Source: Cordia subcordata (taxonomy: Eukaryota > Streptophyta > Magnoliopsida > Boraginales > Cordiaceae). Taken from it: a stretch of DNA of 64,000 nt. A program made the translations under genes and the position numbers. The stretch spans positions 38,025,501-38,089,500 of the forward strand of contig JAPTOF010000001.1 of assembly GCA_028554755.1 (NCBI GenBank), written 5' to 3'. Position 1 is the stretch's first letter; the number at the start of each line of letters is the position of its first letter. The notes under the pieces are model-generated. The model saw only the letters and a program-made list of their open reading frames with translations. It was not told the DNA's origin and made no database searches. This document shows positions 1-12,506 of this stretch, piece after piece.

Positions 1-585
1 TGAAGAAGAAAAATAAGAAACATAGTACAGCTTGAATTTTTATATGGATTCTTTTTTTAATAACAAGAAAATCACTTTAAATAAGTAATATTAAATTTAT
101 TTTGAGATTTATGAATCTCATGATACAATACATCAAAACAAGTAAACTGACTTTTTTTTTTTTGGGAAAAAATGGCTCAAACTCTAGGCATTCAATTCAC
201 CAGCTACAACTTACTATTTTTCTCCCAAGCTTTTATAATCCTATGCTCTGTCCTTGCACAACAGGAAAAGGAAATGTGAGTGTTGGACAGTCAAAGTCCT
301 CCTTTCTTAACTTTGGTCGTGTCAAAGCCGTGTTGAGTCCAAGAAAGAAGCGTTGAGAGCGGTCAACAGACTCAGCCCCCTTCTCACTCACATATCTCTC
401 CTTAGCCTTAGCTTTTTCTTTTCTTTTCTTCTCTTTTGTCGCATTATTTTTTTCCCCCTGAAGAATAAATAAACATGGATCGAGATCTTCTCCTGATTAA
501 TATTTATTTTAACATTCTAACAACATATCTTAATCAATTATTTTACTTTTGAATTTCAAATCATGGGAGGTAAAATAAAATCTTA
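1..585. other. AT-rich intergenic DNA, no gene seen
   Basis: No open frame here resembles a known protein. The pyrimidine-rich stretch around 380-440 could be leader or promoter sequence of a gene beyond the window edge, but nothing shows this. Confidence 0.5.
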
Positions 586-1120
586 GGTTGCGTTTGGTTT
601 GCTTGTTTTCTGTTTTCATTTTCTAATTTTCATTTTTTATTTTCATTTTCTAAAAATAATTTTCATTTTCTGTTTTCTAAAATATAGAGAATGTATTTAG
701 TTACTAAATGTGTTTTGTTTTTTTATGTTTATTTACAAAATTGCCACCTTGTTTTCTAAATTTTTTAGAGATATTTGTAAAATTGCCACCTTATTTTTTA
801 AATTTTTTGGAGATGTTTACAAAACCGCCACCTTATTTTCAAATCTTTTAGAGTTATTTACAAAATTGTCACCTTATTTTTTTTAAATTTTTAGAATTAT
901 TTACAAAACTGCCACCTTGTTTTCTAAATCATTTAGAGTTATTTACAAAATTGTCACCTTGTTTTCAGATAAAATACTTTTTTGATGTTTCTATTTTCTT
1001 AGAAAACTGTTTTCTGTTTTCTGAAAATAAAAACAAAAATGGTTAATCAAATGAATTTTCTATCCTAATTTTTATTTTCTATGAAAATGAAAACAGAAAA
1101 CAGGCAAACCAAACGCACCC
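586..1120. mobile_element. Tourist-like (PIF/Harbinger) MITE, copy 1
   Basis: Non-autonomous DNA element of 535 bp flanked by the trinucleotide TTA on both sides (583-585 and 1121-1123). The left end reads GGTTGCGTTTGGTTTGC and the right end is its inverted complement, GCAAACCAAACGCACCC. Inverted similarity continues inward through the TTTTCTGTTTTCATTTTC tract. The core is a degenerate tandem array of roughly 40-bp units of the type TTTACAAAATTGCCACCTT. A second copy of the family lies at 31830-32398. TTA duplications and GGGTGCGTTTGG-type ends are typical of Tourist elements; the family assignment is inference. Confidence 0.8.
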
Positions 1121-1123
1121 TTA

Positions 1124-3373
1124 AATTTTTTGAGTAAAACAAATGATTGAGATGTAATGGTAAACTTATTCCTTTATGTTAAATCAAGATAGTTATATTA
1201 ACTTTTCTTTTAAGATGTTAAAAATAAAATTTAGTTAGTTAATTATTCCCCACGCAATTTTTCACTTACCCCAACAACTTATATGTTTCATCCATTTTCT
1301 ATATTAGGAACATTTTATTTCTATTTTATTCCAATTGCTCCCCTACATTTATTTAAATGCTTATCTTATTGTCACTCTATTTTCAAATTCCACTCTAACA
1401 ATTTCTCCATTTGAAACAAAGCCTATTTTTATATCTCTTTTTCTTTCAGTTAAATACATTACTTTAATTTTTATGTTTTTCATTTTTTTATTATATACAT
1501 AAACATTTTATTATTAATTAATTGTAATTAATTACTAATTAATAATACAAGCTCCTAAATTTTGAGAGATGGGATATGGAAATGGTTGGCACTTATTTCC
1601 CTATCCCACCGTCAGAATGTGGGCAAGGAGTAGTTTCAAGGGGGCTATTGAAGAAGGTCTAATAGTGTGCTTGGAATGATTTTATGTTAAGATGCTCATT
1701 TTATTGAAATTTAGACATATTTTATAATATTTAAGATATCTTATCACATATACCATACATTTCATAGTTGTAAAAAAAAAAAAAGGATGAATTGCTTATT
1801 TTTTATAAGATGAAAAATGAGTTTTCATATGATGCATGTCATAAGATGTTTTTAAATCATATAAGATATACTCTAATTTCAATAGGATAAATATCTTGGA
1901 ATAAAATTATAATAAATAGAACATAAGTATTGTTACCCACTTATAATTCTAAATGGGTACAAAATCCTTTGTACCACTCAAAGCTGGTAAGCATGTCCCT
2001 TGAAATAAGCAAGCGTCTTACACATTTGATGACTACAAGGGATTTCGGGTCCATATTTTAAAATCACATAGTAAAAATAAGGTAAGTTTGTAATAAACCA
2101 CCGAAAAATAAGATGCCTTTTTACTCTTTTCTTTTCTTCTTCTTTCTCTCTCTTTTTTTGGGGACACATACACACGTGATACTCGAATTAGTCATTGTGC
2201 TTCTGTTTGTGTTCGTTTAAATTAAGATATTGTGAATTTCAATTTCTCAAGGTATCTATCATTCACGTCTCATGCCTATAAATCCCAAAAATTGCAAGCA
2301 AAATGTATTATATTTTCAAAACTAACTGTATTGGGCCTTAAATTACGAGCTCGAATAGTTTACCCAAGTAATTATCCGGTGTCTAGATTATAGATATTCA
2401 GCTAAATGAAATTTTACAAATTACTTTTTTGTAGGAGAAGTATTACTTCCAAAATGTAGCACCTTCCATGCATAGCAAGGATGACTCACGTTTAAGCGAG
2501 AAATATTGAGTTCCGAAACTAATGTGATATGTATAAAGCTTGTTTAATATTTTTTTTTTTGAAAATAGTCTTCTTTTTGCCTCTTAAAAAATAAAAAATT
2601 ATTTTGCAAGGATTTCTTTTTTTTTTTTATTGCTTGAAGAAATTTTCAAATAATGAAAAACAAATATATAGCTCAATAACAAGAAAAAAAGTGAGACGTT
2701 CATGTTTTTTTTTTGTGTTCTTGCTGCCCAAAGAATAAAAAAAACAGCAAATGATGTTTTCATTAATGACAAACTTGTGTGTATTTCAACTTATATAACA
2801 GTTTTCCAAAAACTCGTTCTAAGAATAATTCTATTCAAAAAAGTTTTCTATTCATTTTTTCTTAATTTGATATTTGATATAGACATGCCAAAATTAAAAC
2901 TGATTTTCTCTCACTCAACATAAGATATTTTACAACAACCTAACATCTTAAAAATATAAAATTAAAAATTAAAAATAATGACTATAAAATAAAATTAAAT
3001 AACTCAATAAATAAGTAAATCAATATATTTTTTTATATAAGATATTATTTAATAGTACTTGATTTCATAAGAAAAAATATGTAAAATTAAAACCTTATAT
3101 AAAAATTAAGATTTAAGCAAAAATTCGTGTAGGAAAAAATGGGCAGACATTATTTCCACGTGTTTCTCATTCAATGGCGGCCACTTGCTGACCAGATCAC
3201 ACGATTGCGTCTCATCTTTTCTCATCCTCCCCATCATCAAAACGGAATCTGAACGTTAAGATTCTCAGACGGCACAAAATTTACTTAGCTCAACTTGAAG
3301 AAAACAAATAAGAAAAAAAAAATCTGAAATATTTATTTATTTATTTATTATTTTTTTCAATAAAAAAACTGAC
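1124..3373. other. AT-rich intergenic DNA and bHLH gene promoter
   Basis: No coding sequence is recognised. It contains many homopolymer A/T runs and, near its right end, the promoter and 5' leader of the bHLH gene that starts at 3374, including a G-box. Confidence 0.5.
3157..3162. promoter_or_regulatory. G-box CACGTG upstream of bHLH gene
   Basis: A perfect palindromic CACGTG lies about 210 bp upstream of the start codon, in the context TTTCCACGTGTTT. This is the core site of bHLH and bZIP factors, so auto- or cross-regulation by the bHLH network is plausible. Function is inferred from motif and position only. Confidence 0.45.
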
Positions 3374-6300
3374 ATGGATATGGATTCATTCAGAGACAAC
3401 AGTTGGGATTTGATCGACATCAATAGTTTCTTGAACGACGTCGCATCTCCAGACCCCTTTTGGAACACACATCACCCGTCTCAGAGGTAGTCTGCAAATG
3501 CTTTTCTTTTCGATTTATTTTTGTTATATATATGTGTATTTTGTATGCCATTTATGCTACAGAAAATCCCACCTTTTTTATTATTTTTTCCATTTATGAG
3601 TTTTTTTTTACTTGTATTCGATAGGTTTAGCGATTTGTTGTATAGGATGAAGGCTGATAAAGATATGATTTTTAAGTGCTTTGGCGTTTCGTGCATTATA
3701 GTAGTTAAAAAGAAAAATGGTAAAAAAAAATAAAAGATAAGATTATTGGGCAGTTTTCTAGGGAAGGTCGTGTGTGGCACAATTGAAAAATTAAGATGTT
3801 TGATATTTTTTCTAGGGGCCATGTTTTAGCAAAATGTGAAAAATTTTACATCTTGGTTGTTTCTCTAGGCAAGGTCCTGTTTGGTGCAATGTAGAAAAGT
3901 TAAGATATTGGGGATTTTGTTAAGGAAGTTCACGTTTGGCTTAATAGAAAAATTCAAGTTATTGGGTATCTTTCTGGGGAAGGTCGGGTTTGGCACCCTG
4001 CCGTAGATTCAGATATTGAGTGTCTTTCTGGGGAAGTTTGCATTTGGGGTAGATTAAGATATTGGCCATGCTTCTTCGGAAGTTCTTGTTTGATGCCGTG
4101 TTAACTGCTGATTTTTTGAATAGTTGGTGTTTGAGTAAGTATTTAAAATTGCGGTATACACATCTATCTTTTAAAGGTCCTGTTTTTGCTGAACAGGGAA
4201 TGGCCTTTTTTTACATTTGTGGAACGGTAGGCAAATGAAGATGATGCATCCAAATGGGTTCTAGTTTTATTATTTCTTTTAGATTTTTCTGGGGGTTCTA
4301 AATGTATAGTTGGATTTTTTGGAGAGTATATTCGGAGCTTGGAAATTGGACAAAACAGAAGTAAAAGAAGTAGCATATTATTTGTGTTTGTAAGGGTATG
4401 TTGAAAGAAAGAGAGGGATGTAAATCTGGGCAGAAAATATTGTCTAAGAAAGAAGAATAAGCACAGAAGAAATGTTTCAGATGAAACACGGCATCTGTTT
4501 GTTTGTTTGTCATTCATTTATGTTTAGGAAATGCTGGACTTGGATTTGATTTTGACGACCAGAAAAAGGAAAAAGAAAGAAAGTCCTATTCATTTCACAA
4601 GTGGGTTTTAAGATTTTGAATTTCTGGTTGCAGCGCTAGTGTGGGAATTGATGCGTCACTTACAGGTGCTATATCACAAGAAAAAGAATTTGCAGAGATA
4701 GAATGCCCAAGAAAGAGGTATTTAATATTGGTGTTGTATACTTTCTCTTTTGTGATTCTTCTTTGGTCAAGGGACATTGTGCTTATATCCATGCTCCATG
4801 TTGTTGCTTGGCTTGCAGAAGTTTGTTTTGGAAGAGCATCTTTGAAAATATGTGTAAACCTTGATAGTGATTTTTGATCTACTGAATATGGCATGCAATC
4901 TGTTTGTTGATGAATGCATTGATTCTTTGTTCTTCATTGGACCATAGTTCACAATTTGCTCTTAAAAGTCTACTAATTAATCATAGTGGAAATACAGTTC
5001 TTAACTTCTTCACAGACACATGATATCATTTGGTTTATCCATCATCTGTTTGATCTTTGAAAGTAAGAGAAACATTCAAACGATATGCTAGCCAAGCATG
5101 TCCTTCAATGTAATATTATATTTCAGTGTGTGAATATTTATTGTTTGTAAATGTTTATGTGCTTTATTGCGAGAAACTTTGGGTTCTTGGGCCATAAATC
5201 TTCACGTGAGGGAATTTTATCTAATGTTTTTATAGCATTTCATTTAGTAGCAGAGCACAAGCTAACTGATAATAACTTTTTTTATTGGTAGGGACCTACT
5301 GATGATACTTTAAAGAAATGCTGATTAAGCTGTAACGTGTCTAATGACCAATCTCCACAGTAAGACTATATGAAATGACATACAGAGAATGCTTCTGGTC
5401 CTTTAGATAGATCTCATCAATAGATTAAACTTAAGATTATAGTTTCTGATGTTAGGCTCAATGACTTCATGCTGTCACAACACGACATGGCTTGGCTGTT
5501 GCAAGTAATGTTTTCTGGTCTCATGGAGGCTCTAATGTCATAAAGCTCATGAGATGCTTTTGCCAACGGGTACTGGTTCCTAGAAACTTAACTAGTTACT
5601 CTATTAGTTGGTCCAGCGTTTAGGCACCATAGACCAAATATATTATGACTTCACATTCTTACTTTCTTGCGTGTGAAAATGACCTAAATCAAGTAGAGAT
5701 TTTTACTTGATTCAATTCTTTGGATGATATCTAGAGGAAGATAATCAGAGCCTGATAAATTTTCAATTCTTCCTAAATAGAGAATCACAAATAAGTGACG
5801 AGAGGATGGAGGGCTAGATGTTATGCACTTGACAGCTAGAGGGTAGCTGGCTTAAATTGTAATTGCATGGAAATCAGAGAAAAGAATTCCACGAAGAGTA
5901 AGATTGGACATATTCATGAAAACTGGAAGGAGTTTCTGAAGATTGTATGAGTCCGAAATGACTTAATATATTTTGGACGGAAGTGTCACATACGTGGTAT
6001 AGAATGTGTTATTCACTGTGATAACAAGGTTGTTCAGTGTGCCCTTTTCGGTTAATTGTGTATGCAAGTCTTTTGTAATTTGAAAATTAAGATTTAGAAT
6101 ATTCAGCTGTGTTCTATAACAAACTATGCCTTTTCTTATTGCTTGGCTGTATTTGTTCATAGATGTATCTATCTGGTGACCATTTATTCCATATCTGGAG
6201 ATGACTAAATTCCACAAATCACTCTGCCTTCTCTGCTTGTGCTTTTACTTGTTTCATCTGACTCTGTGTGCACTAGTCCGTTGGCTCTTTAGTATATTAA

Positions 6301-7808
6301 ATGATTGTCTTTTGCCCAGTTACAAGTAATTATATATGAGAAGAACCCAATTATCTGGCTGTGATTCTTGAAAAGGTTTCCTATGTGTCATATGGTCATC
6401 ATTCTTTTTGTGATGCATGTAGGGGGCGCACTGATTCTTGTGGCAAATCAAAAGCTTGTCGTGAGAGACAAAGAAGGGAAAAACTAAATGACAGGTAGCC
6501 ATTTTGTGAAATGCAAGCTTTGTAGTGTTAATTTTATAACTTCCTCTGGTATTTTGCACCAAGGCTTGTGAAGAACTGCATTTAACGGATCAATGATTAA
6601 TTTGTTTTATGAGATCTTGAACATACTTGTATTTGCTTTATATGCTTGTAGTACTGTACCTGCAATGTTGCCTAGTAAATTGCACATCTACAAGGGAATC
6701 AACATCCTCCCCCTCGTCTAAGTACATTTTCTACTCGATCAATGCAAATGCACCTTTTATACAAGGAAAAAATGGTATTCTAATGCACTTTCTTTACTAA
6801 ACATTAGAAAAAAGCATGGTTATTTACTTTGGCTGGTACATCAAGTTTCTTGGGGTTTTCTAGTGAGAGGGTTAGTCCTTTCAGGTTTTCAGAATTGTGC
6901 ACTACCTTGGAACCTGGGAGGCCTGTAAAAACTGACAAATTGGCTATACTTGGTGATGCTATACGGGTTCTAAATCAGCTGAAATCTGAATCACAGGAGT
7001 ATCAAGAAATGAACGAGAAGTTATTAGAAGAGATCAAAACTTTGAAGGTAAGTAATACATTTTTAGGCAATCTCAATGAGGTCATATTGCGCTTTGATAA
7101 TTTATATTGTGTTCATTTTCTTCCCCTCACACATGATATTTTCTTTAAGTCTCTTTCATAATTTCTTACGATGGTTTTGTGTCTTTTTCTACATATATAA
7201 GAAAAGGAAAAATAAAATTATCAACCATAGTTTATAGCTAGCAGTGCAAAGGGTTGACTATAGACATATAAGTTTCTTGTGGACTTACAACTCGAGGAAA
7301 CCAATGTTGCATAGACGAAGACCAAGCAGAGCGATTACATGTTTAAACTGAACTATTAATCACAGAAAACTTTGATATAGAAGGACACAAGAACCAATGC
7401 TAGAACCCCGGGGGCAGTACAAGGCCTTGTGTACCGACTGTATAGGCGTGTTTATGTGTGTGTGTGTGTGTGTTAGGGTTCATCGAAACTTTTACTCATT
7501 TTGAGTTGGTTTTTCTTTTGAGATTTGTTCAAATTATCTACTCTGACACCTTAAAACAGGAAGAGAAAAATGAACTTCGAGAAGAGAAGTTGAGACTGAA
7601 GGCAGAAAAAGAAAGAATGGAGCAACAAATGAAAGCAATGGCTGTTCCTCCAGCTGGGTTCGTGCCAGCGCCCTTAGCCGCATACCAAGCTGGGGCAAGC
7701 AAGATGCCAGTCTTTCCCGGTTATAGTATGGTGCCAATGTGGCAGTATCTTCCTCAATCTGCCCGTGATACATCTCAGGATCACGAGCTCAGGCCTCCTG
7801 CTGCATAG
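3374..7808 (+). CDS. BHLH104: bHLH transcription factor, subgroup IVc (bHLH34/bHLH104/ILR3-like)
   Basis: Spliced gene of five exons: 3374-3486, 4634-4717, 6423-6494, 6885-7047, 7560-7808 (681 nt, 226 aa). All introns are GT-AG and the frame closes exactly. The basic region (about residues 74-90) contains KSKACRERQRREKLNDR with the E-x2-RR core that contacts E-boxes. Helix-loop-helix follows to about residue 126 (TTLEPGRPVKTDKLAILGDA), then a heptad-rich zipper (EEKNELREEKLRLKAEKERM). The C-terminus ends ARDTSQDHELRPPAA, the signature tail of subgroup IVc, and the length matches the family (about 226-234 aa). In Arabidopsis these nuclear factors heterodimerise to activate subgroup Ib bHLH genes and other iron-deficiency genes. 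The tail looks closer to bHLH34/104 than to ILR3, so the symbol is a best guess within the group. Confidence 0.93.
7455..7473. repeat. (TG)n microsatellite in bHLH intron 4
   Basis: A perfect TG dinucleotide run of about 19 bp, about 90 bp before the last exon. Confidence 0.85.
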
Positions 7809-9750
7809 TGATATTTTTGACAGACAACATGCAGCACTATCAGATATCCGCTATTTAGGGATCTTATGCGCATTGTGCTTGTAAATATCAATTTGATTGC
7901 AAATTTGGCTTCCATTTCTAATTTTTATTTCCTCATGTCTTCCAAGTGTCTAGACGGTTGGATTTAAGAGGATTGAATTGCTGAATAGATTGGTAAACAT
8001 TTGATTTTTGATTAAATTATCATTTTCAATTTTGGTCATATGAATTCTTCAATTATCAGTAGCATTTACATTCTCTTAGTAAACTTCTTAAGAGTATCGC
8101 CTCATTCTTTTAGTTCCAAGTGGTAAAGCAGCAGTAAATTATATCTTGGTGCTTTATGAGATGTTGCCTTTTGGCATTTGAAAGTTTGAAGTGTCTGGAC
8201 GTGTGGAAGAGTAATAAAATTGCATATGTTGATGAATGTAACATCAGTAGATGGTTACTAACGAGGATAAAGAAAGACTCTTTTCTTCTCCAGTTTCTTG
8301 AAAGGGGCTTGTTTATGGCTCATTTTGCAGTTGCTGTCTCGGCATCTGTTGGTATAATTGCACGTGGATTTCTGCCTATTGGTAGTGATCGAGGGATAAA
8401 CCTTATTCTGGAGATAGCAGTTTGAATGGCAGGGGTGTTTGGTTCGGCTTTTAAGCTGGTAAAATTAATAGATGCATTGTTTTAATTACAAAAGTGCTTT
8501 TTGAGTGGCTTTTAAGTAGAAAAGAAAAAATTACCCACCCCTAGCTTAAGTGTAATCTTGATGTTCTAACAGCAATTTTTTATCTCTATTGTCTCTCCCG
8601 TTTGAACTCGGATGAAGTCTTAAAACCATCTATCTGTATTAGAGAAAAGAACGGCCAAATGGAATCCTGAGAACTGAGGGAAATTAATAACTCAGTTGAA
8701 ACGTATATAAAAATATTGTAATTTTTTTCTTTTATTAGGATTTTTGTACAATTGGGTTTTTTTTTCATAAGGTTTTAACAAGATACATTTTTGTGGATGA
8801 TGATCTAGGGGGAATGACACGTATCACGTGGACATTAATATTTTATAAAGTGGTATTGGGTTATGATTCAAAGACAAGTTCAAGAAGACAAAATCCTTAT
8901 ATGGTTGTAAAGGAAATTTTTTGGAAAACAAGTTATTGTAATTTTATAAATAGTCTTATATATTGTAATTGAACATATCAAAATCATCAGAAATCATTTT
9001 CCTCTCTTCTCTCATTCTTCTATTATCTCTTATTCTTTCTTCTCTCTCTAGTTTTATAACAATAAGTAGCCAGATAGTTTAGGCATGGTCTATCTATTTT
9101 AAAGTTTTTCTATTGCTAGCATTGTAAGAGTGCTTCATTAGCGCTTAGGTGGCATTATTATCCTATTTTTATTATTTATTTTATTTTTATCACTTATCTA
9201 TTATAAATATACATTTTTATTTTTAATTTAAAATTTTAGTTAACAATCAATTAATCATCCATTTGTGAATTTGAAAAGATTAATGATGCCACACAACACT
9301 TATGTGGTAGTACTTATATTGTGTTATTAGCTTATATACTAATCTATTACTTATTATTAAATTTATTTTCTATTATTTCTTATTTATTATCAATGTACAT
9401 TGTTTTGTAACTTAAAATTTTAATTATCAATCAATTAATACTTAAAATAATATTTATTTATATAAATTTTAAAAAATTCATGACTAAATTCATACCTCTT
9501 ATTGTAAATAAATAAACTCAGTTAAATGTAATGGCTACTATTAAAAATAAATTAACCCATATAAAGTGGGATGTGAAAATGCTAGTTTATTTACAAATTC
9601 CTCCCAAACCAAAAATAGAAAAAAAAAAAGAGAAAGAGGAAAAAAAGGAAAGAAACATGATTATGACGTTACCATATCCATTTACGTTTGGTTTCAAGAA
9701 TTAATATCCTTTCTTCTAAGTTTTTCCGCTCCTCAGAATCTAATTAATTT
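7809..9750. other. bHLH 3' flank and AT-rich intergenic DNA; possible LTR-like fragment
   Basis: The first few hundred bases are probably 3' UTR and terminator. Around 8780-9080 there is promoter-like sequence (TATAAATAG near 8946, then a pyrimidine-rich leader) that resembles the middle of a solo Copia LTR, but no matching ends or target duplication could be fixed. The remainder is AT-rich with no coding signal. Confidence 0.35.
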
Positions 9751-10251
9751 GGATAAAATGTACGAGAGTCCCTGTGGCCTATCGTAAGTGCACAACACCC
9801 CTATAATATCAAAAGTACCACAACAAGCCCCTATGGTGAGTAAAAATTACACACACACCTCCTACTATCAAAACTACCCTAACGTGTTAAAATTTATAGT
9901 AAAAAAAGATATTAATAATCTTACCCCCAAACCTTCAATTTTCTCTTTTTTTTATTTTAGTCTTTCTCGATGTAGGTATGTCGACAATGTTCGCAAATTA
10001 TATTCTACACCTACACCTGCCTATTTGTCCAGTATCTTACAACTGTTTGTTTAGTACCCCACAACAGTTTGTCCAGTACCCTACAACTATTTGTTCAGTG
10101 ATAGTTTGTTCAGTACTGTTTGTCTAATATCCTACAACTATTTATTCAGCGGTACACCTTACGCTGTATACCTACAAGTGTATGATATAAGTTCCCAACA
10201 ATGTTTGTCAATTTGCAAAAGACATTAATAAATCTTACCCCAAGCCTTCAA

Positions 10252-10292
<41 letters not shown>

Positions 10293-11125
10293 GTCTTTCC
10301 TGGTGAGAAACATGATTCAGAAAGTGAAGAAAGTTAAAGAGAAGCTTGTGTATTGCGTATTTTTCTGTATGAATTACAAGTACACCTGTGATATTCTTTT
10401 ATAGGAGCCTAACTACTAAAAATAAACTAATTATAATCAATTACAATCAATGCTGATTGATTTACCTTGTACAAAAAAGGTAAGATATAATAAAATATCT
10501 CGCATAATCACGAAATATTTTCAATAAACACGGAATATCTTCAATAGTTTCGACGTAGGTACGCGACAAGGTTTCTCAATTTGCCTTTCTTTAACAACAA
10601 GCTGAGTTTGTCCACTGCATATATGCTTGGCTGTGGAGCTTGTCCCCAGGCCTACAACCATGCGTAATTGCACAAACTCCATTGTCTATATGCTTGATTG
10701 TGTTCTTTTCAACGCATCTTACGTTGATGGTGATGGTGTTGGCTTCAAGGAAACTATTAATGGCTCGTTGGGTTTGGTCTCGTTTTCAGAGGGTTTGAGT
10801 TAATGAGGTTAAACAACAGCCATGATTGGTAACACAGAATTCAAGAATGTTTGGGCATTTGAGATTTTTTTTTCCCTTCAATTATTATGCACATATTTGA
10901 TTAAGAAGAATTGAAAATTGAATGAGTGGGGTAAGGATATTAATATTTTTTTACTGTAAATTTTAACATCGTTAAGGAGTGTAAACTATAGAAAGGGTGT
11001 GTAAATTATAGAAAGGGTGCATGTGAAACTTTTTTTCACCACGGGGGCTTGTTGCGGTACTTTTGGTACCATAAAAGATTGTTATGCACTTATGGTAAAC
11101 CACAGAGGATCTAGTACATTTTATC
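9751..11125. mobile_element. Foldback/long-TIR DNA element, about 1.4 kb
   Basis: The left arm (about 9751-9940) reappears as a diverged inverted copy at about 10920-11125. Examples are GATAAAATGTAC against GTACATTTTATC, and ACAACAAGCCCCTATGGTG against its complement near 11040. The interior holds a direct duplication (the TTAATAATCTTACCCC unit near 9911 and again near 10225), a CT microsatellite at 10255-10289, and no credible protein. Such long-armed non-autonomous elements are often MULE or foldback derivatives. No clean target duplication was found, so the class is open. Confidence 0.6.
10255..10289. repeat. (CT)n microsatellite
   Basis: A run of about 17 CT units inside the foldback element. 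Confidence 0.9.
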
Positions 11126-11681
11126 TATTTAATTTAAGATTAAATATCATTTTGGTCAAAATCTACTTAATGTTACATTCTATTATGGTCAAAATCTAAT
11201 AAAAGAATATTTATTACTATCTTGGTTAGAATCTAATTAATACAATGTTAATTTAGTACCATTCTAGTATCGACAACGGAAAAAAGAAAACCTCTTTCAT
11301 TAAATGAGTATTGGTTATTATCTCGGCAGGATTAGGAGAGTACACTAAACGCAATTATGGTAAGAATATAAGTTCAAAAGAATATCAAATATATACTAAC
11401 TAAATTTGTGTTTAATTGAGAACTTTTATTGCAGCACTTACAGATCATTAGGTGCATTTAAAATTCCAAAAGAAACGAAATAGTGTTTTAGGACGCAAAA
11501 ACAGTTACAATTTGAAGATATTATTATCTCTTCCCTTATAAATATCGCATTCCTCGCCTCTCCATTTTCATCACATTCACTTGGAAGTCTCAGTAGAGCT
11601 ACTACAAGTAGCTTATAAGCTAATAATTAGCTTTACAGATACTCCAAAAAGAAAGCAAAATCTCATAGCTAGCTAGCAAAA
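11126..11681 (+). promoter_or_regulatory. Promoter and 5' leader region of the prolamin-like gene
   Basis: AT-rich flank with no other gene. It ends in a TATA box at 11537-11544 and a leader of roughly 110 bp containing a repeated AGCTAGCTAGC-like stretch just before the ATG. Confidence 0.5.
11537..11544 (+). promoter_or_regulatory. TATA box (TATAAATA)
   Basis: A consensus TATAAATA 138 bp upstream of the ATG at 11682, giving a probable start site near 11570. Spacing and context (CCCTTATAAATATCGC) are those of a normal plant core promoter. Confidence 0.65.
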
Positions 11682-12176
11682 ATGGCTCCAGCTAAAACAA
11701 TCCATGCAATTGCGATAACTGTGGCATGCATGATCATAATGGGGTTTTCACCTACCCATGCAGAATTTCATAGAGGGTTTGATCAGAATAAGCTTGGTGG
11801 TTTAGGAGGCTCAGACGGCGGCTCAGGTGGCTGCTTTGGTGGTATCGGAGGCAGAGGACCGTTTAGCATTCCTTGCCTTTCACCAGTCACATCTAGTGAA
11901 GGATGTATTCAACAAATCACAAGTGCATTCTTGAGGGCACAACCTGGATTGATTGGCTCAGCATGTTGCGAGGCGTTTTTGGAGGTTGAAGACAGTTGTT
12001 TGGCAAAAGCGTTCCCTCTGATTCCTTTCTTTACACCAATGCTCAAGAACTTCTGCTCAATCCTAGCTCCTCCAAATGTGCCGGCAGCACCACAAACGCC
12101 GCCGGTAGGAACACCGCTGCGACCACCGCCTGCTGCAGGAACGCCGCCACTAGCACTGCCTGCTGAAACACCATGA
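11682..12176 (+). CDS. Prolamin-like (ECA1 gametogenesis-related type) secreted cysteine-rich protein
   Basis: Single-exon gene, 164 aa. Residues 1-27 form a signal peptide ending PTHA, so the product should enter the secretory pathway. A glycine-rich linker (about residues 38-58, GGLGGSDGGSGG) precedes a six-cysteine-type prolamin-like domain at about residues 65-125 with cysteines in CLSP, GCIQ, ACCEA, DSCLAKAFP and KNFCS contexts. The AFPLIPFFTPMLKNFCS stretch is characteristic of the DUF784/ECA1 prolamin-like family. A proline-rich tail (PPVGTPLRPPPAAGTPP) follows, reminiscent of hybrid proline-rich proteins. Members include egg-cell-secreted and other reproductive or stress-expressed small proteins; the role here is unknown. 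The start is well supported by signal peptide and leader context. Confidence 0.85.
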   Translation: MAPAKTIHAIAITVACMIIMGFSPTHAEFHRGFDQNKLGGLGGSDGGSGGCFGGIGGRGPFSIPCLSPVTSSEGCIQQITSAFLRAQPGLIGSACCEAFLEVEDSCLAKAFPLIPFFTPMLKNFCSILAPPNVPAAPQTPPVGTPLRPPPAAGTPPLALPAETP

Positions 12177-12506
12177 CCGCTGCCGGTACACTTAGCATGA
12201 TTTGTTGGTATTGCTAGAAACACTTCGTGCTTTCGCGACTATTGAAACCCGGAAAATTAGAGAATTAAAAAAAAAAAAAACAAACAAAAAGAGAAAATTG
12301 TCGTTGTTTTGATGTTAGGTTGGTGGTAGATCAATTAGCCTTCGAGTACGGATCTTTTTTTCTGGTTCTTATGAGAACATCTTTCCTGTTTTCTCCATAT
12401 CGTGTTTGGATTATCTCTATTATCGTTCATTTGAACTAAGAAATGTTCTCATTTAGTGATCGAGTTCCATTGAATTTCATAATTTCATGCTGGGCAATGC
12501 GCACCT

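Noticed and set aside
102..356. 84-residue open frame near the left edge
   Set aside because: No homology, domain or splice partner is recognisable; it is low-complexity composition.
4164..4517. Overlapping open frames of 117 and 71 residues on the minus strand
   Set aside because: They lie in intron 1 of the bHLH gene and have no homology.
8156..8425. 89-residue open frame after the bHLH gene
   Set aside because: It falls in the 3' flank of the bHLH gene with no family resemblance. It could be a small unknown protein but nothing supports it.
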